Shown piece by piece: positions 22,901 through 24,121 of a stretch of 24,121 nucleotides of DNA. A program made the translations under genes and the position numbers. This stretch comes from an uncultured Ruminococcus sp. (GTDB lineage Bacteria; Bacillota; Clostridia; Oscillospirales; Acutalibacteraceae). A model generated the notes under the pieces. It had not been told where the DNA came from and made no database searches. It saw nothing but the letters and a program-made list of their open reading frames with translations. The stretch covers positions 1 to 24,121 of the forward strand of contig CAJUGO010000021.1 in NCBI GenBank assembly GCA_910585865.1, written 5' to 3'. Each line of letters opens with the position of its first letter. Position 1 is the first letter of the stretch.

Positions 22901-23691
22901 CCCCAGTTGCGGTTTGTTGATGAACTTGCTATTGTCTCATTTACTGATCCGAAATCATAGACAGGCATAAGCTGAACACAGTTGATGCCCTGCTCTACAA
23001 GGTAATCAATACCTGTTGAAACAGCACCGGCACTTGTATCAGAATTAAGTTTTGTTCCGCCCTCTGCAAATGCAAGATACTTGCCCTGATTTTCTTTGCT
23101 TACACCTGAAGTATCAGAAGCAGAAAAATCTCTGACATGAACTTCCCATACTACAGCCTCAGATGCACTGTCAAACAGCACATGATTGTCAGTTGCCCAG
23201 CCGTCCGGGTCAGTCGAATCAAGATCTACTACCATTGAACGGTTACCGTTTACACCTACCGCCTTAGAATATATATCCTGAGTTTCGTTTGTTTTTCCGT
23301 TTACATTTACAAGATATGTATAATAAACATCCTTAAAATCACCGGAAAGTGTTAAAGACCAAACACCTGTTGTGCTGTTCTTTTGCATATTATGAGTACC
23401 GATAACACCTGCACCCGATTCATTGTCTGAACCGGTTTTATAAAGCTTGACCTGAACAGAGGATGCTTCCGGCGACCATGTTTTCCACGTTGTAGAAGTC
23501 TTCGAGTAAGCAGAGCCCAAATCGGATTCGTTGTATGCTTTATTAGCATATGTTTCAAGGTAACTGCCATTGATGTAGTTCCCTGCCGAAACCGACTCAT
23601 CATTTTTGACTGCGGCATTGGATGCATATGAAGTCATACCTAATAACATAGATACAGACAGCACCAGAGCCAGCGGCTTGCGTAAATTCAT
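19939..23691 (-). CDS. pulA: Secreted type I pullulanase with internal dockerin
   Basis: 1250 residues from the ATG at 23691, chosen because GGGAGTG lies 6 nt upstream; an ATG nine codons earlier has no such site. Signal peptide about 1-28. CBM48 about 55-160, then GH13 (subfamily 14 type) about 165-590: NWGYDPQNYNAPEGSYS (262-278), MDVVYNH (307-313), nucleophile Asp378 (GFRFD), acid/base Glu412 (YGEPW), Asp495 (AHDN). All catalytic residues are present, so it should cut alpha-1,6 branches. C-terminal: two MucBP-like repeats (about 693-832), a CBM26-like module (about 839-925), a third MucBP-like repeat (about 930-993), a Thr/Pro linker, a dockerin (1034-1095), a second linker, and a final CBM26-like module (1156-1250). 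Probably an amylosome enzyme. Confidence 0.93.
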   Translation of the reverse strand: MNLRKPLALVLSVSMLLGMTSYASNAAVKNDESVSAGNYINGSYLETYANKAYNESDLGSAYSKTSTTWKTWSPEASSVQVKLYKTGSDNESGAGVIGTHNMQKNSTTGVWSLTLSGDFKDVYYTYLVNVNGKTNETQDIYSKAVGVNGNRSMVVDLDSTDPDGWATDNHVLFDSASEAVVWEVHVRDFSASDTSGVSKENQGKYLAFAEGGTKLNSDTSAGAVSTGIDYLVEQGINCVQLMPVYDFGSVNETIASSSTNRNWGYDPQNYNAPEGSYSSDPYNGNTRITEFKQMIQALHDRGISVVMDVVYNHTFSSDSCFTRTVPNYYYRMTSSSAYSNGSGCGNETASDKLMFRKYMIESVKYWAEEYHIDGFRFDLMGLHDITTMNQIRSALDGLYSDGSGKKILMYGEPWTGGTTPISDGCTQSKASSLDARVGMFCDSYRDAIKGDTNGTSKGFIQGNNDSTYNVVKGIQGKGFGAKAPSQTIAYADAHDNLILWDKIVKSNGSSAWTSTSEAYKGQVKEAMGLLLTSQGIPFMTAGSEFCRTKQGDHNSYKSSDSINAIDWTRVKTYSDIAAYYKGLLQIRKNYTPMKSSSFSTPAFQSNYGYVVAYTYSNSKSDEWGKVCVLVNSGTQAYSIPLDSSGWTIVADGKTAGLKSLGTVSGNNYSVPARSAVVLVQSSTFSRLSNVETKFGTLTTKHVDENGKVLKTSTAKYAEGSTYRALPDTTILFDNELIDTQGAVSGKVVGGQNYNVTFVYSSSGIQSGYLTVKYVNSSGSSIKDNASYHLRAGDVYEIPFASIQGYQLDTEKYPVQSYGTFDGNDKTITFVYKNLDNTSSTVHYYDSNGWRNIRCYAYNDQGDEPNGTWDTATLMTSEGNNWYKCTIPAASTYVMFHPSSGTGQEPGQGESGYLVSGEAWIQNKAVTFSSKVITSHIDVNTGKKLVADSVNEQAKVTNSAVYTTSGLTGRNDVIVPGNATGNYAAGIINVVYLYGTSEPPITTEPQTTEAFTTEPQTTAVPTTEPVTTLPGEKLLIGDVNFDKRINITDATLIQKHTVEIEMLSNKSLLVADCDGDGRIGVKDVTLIQKYVAELADTGNVGNYINVQEEPTTVPSTTALSTTSPETTAAPTTQKPTEPPTTQAPTQPSTTEPVPSSYTVTFTNSLKWGGTIYCYYWQDGEESDWPGTAMKYSGTNDYGEAIYTVTVPSDTDYIIFNNNNSQTIDIPFDGTELKFYALSEMDESWHHLYGTW

Positions 23692-24037
23692 AGTGTTCAC
23701 TCCCATAAAATTTTTCACATATTGTGATAATTATATTCTATCAACTAAATATTCTGTTATTTTTCTCACTGCGAATAATAAAAGTGTACGCAAGCAAAAG
23801 TTTTTAATTGCTTTTTGTACATAATACACAATATGTAAGATTTCTTGAGTATTTTATGTCATTTTTGCCACCGTATCCTTAACAACCGCCACATTAAATT
23901 AATTTTCGAAAGCGTTGTAATATTAAAAGCTTTTTACTGTGTAAGTTTACATTTTCAAAAGCTTTCAAATTTTTAAAATTTATAAATGCTAAAAGTCATT
24001 TTATTCAGTGTTTTAATCATTTTTTGCTTTTTAATGC
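23692..24037 (-). promoter_or_regulatory. Regulatory region upstream of pullulanase
   Basis: No gene in about 345 bp. Seen: TCACA-TAT-TGTGA (23715-23727); CACAATATGT (23827-23836), the inverted copy of a 10-mer inside that site; a cre-like sequence at 23907-23920 (CGAAAGCGTTGTAA, 12 of 14 to TGWAANCGNTNWCA); and two AAAAGCTTT sites (23925-23933, 23957-23965) 32 bp apart. A clear -35/-10 pair was not found: TATAAT occurs on the minus strand near 23735 without a good -35. Confidence 0.5.
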
Positions 24038-24068
24038 AAAAAAATAACGCCCTCACAAAAAGGGCGTT
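24038..24068 (-). terminator. Terminator of the tRNA-Gly remnant
   Basis: AACGCCCT (24046-24053) pairs with AGGGCGTT (24061-24068), 7-nt loop; on the minus strand it is followed by ATTTTTTT. It begins directly after the CCA of the tRNA fragment, as expected for the terminator of a tRNA gene. Confidence 0.85.
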
Positions 24069-24096
24069 TGGAGCGGATGATGGGAATCGAACCCAC
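24069..24096 (-). other. 3' fragment of tRNA-Gly (probable attachment scar)
   Basis: Minus strand: T-stem GTGGG, loop TTCGATT, CCCAT, acceptor strand CATCCGC, discriminator T and CCA ending at 24069. This matches the 3' end of Firmicutes tRNA-Gly (5' acceptor GCGGATG). Beyond 24096 the sequence cannot form the variable loop and anticodon stem, so the gene is broken there, 25 bp from the window edge. Most likely another element is inserted to the right; a contig-end artefact is the alternative. Confidence 0.7.
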
Positions 24097-24121
24097 TAGA
24101 ATCTATTAATTTTATCAGTAT

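Noticed and set aside
23692..23718. ATG at 23718 as start of the pullulanase
   Set aside because: No ribosome binding site; GGGAGTG lies between it and the ATG at 23691, which also gives a cleaner signal peptide.
24069..24121. Intact tRNA-Gly running off the edge
   Set aside because: The 25 bp beyond the T-stem cannot form an anticodon stem-loop and do not match tRNA-Gly.

Overview
The window looks like chromosome from a low-GC, anaerobic, Gram-positive gut bacterium, most likely a Ruminococcus of the starch-degrading R. bromii type. This is an inference from two secreted dockerin proteins (one a type I pullulanase), the class III anaerobic ribonucleotide reductase, QueH, strong AGGAGG ribosome binding sites and AT-rich spacers. 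No 16S or other marker is present to prove it.

Layout. (1) 1-3262 is the right end of an integrative element: a MazF-type toxin, three small helix-turn-helix (excisionase-like) proteins carrying four HTH domains, and a tyrosine integrase. It ends in the 3' part of a tRNA-Arg(CCU), the attachment site. This part is visibly more GC-rich than the rest. (2) 3263-7779 holds nrdDG, a cysteine-rich Crp/Fnr regulator divergent from it, and tcdA. The nrdD and regulator promoters overlap, and two NrdR-box-like sites 32 bp apart lie on them. (3) 8003-13422 is a complete fructose PTS operon, fruK-fruA-ptsH-ptsI, with a palindromic operator candidate and a leader of about 330 nt. (4) 13448-15341 is a leftward operon: cyclase-family hydrolase, HAD phosphatase, queH. 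(5) 15739-23691 is a starch region: a secreted dockerin protein with starch-binding-like modules and a PTEP-repeat linker, glyS and a small CxxCxC protein on the other strand, and a 1250-residue pullulanase with an internal dockerin. (6) The window closes with a terminator and a 28-nt 3' fragment of tRNA-Gly, apparently a second tRNA attachment scar.

How it works together. The dockerin proteins probably join a cell-surface starch-degrading complex (amylosome) that binds and debranches starch outside the cell. The fructose PTS brings in and phosphorylates fructose using its own HPr and Enzyme I. NrdDG makes deoxynucleotides without oxygen. About 20.8 kb of host backbone lies between two truncated tRNA genes, each still followed by its own terminator, which suggests that both window edges are sites of mobile-element insertion.
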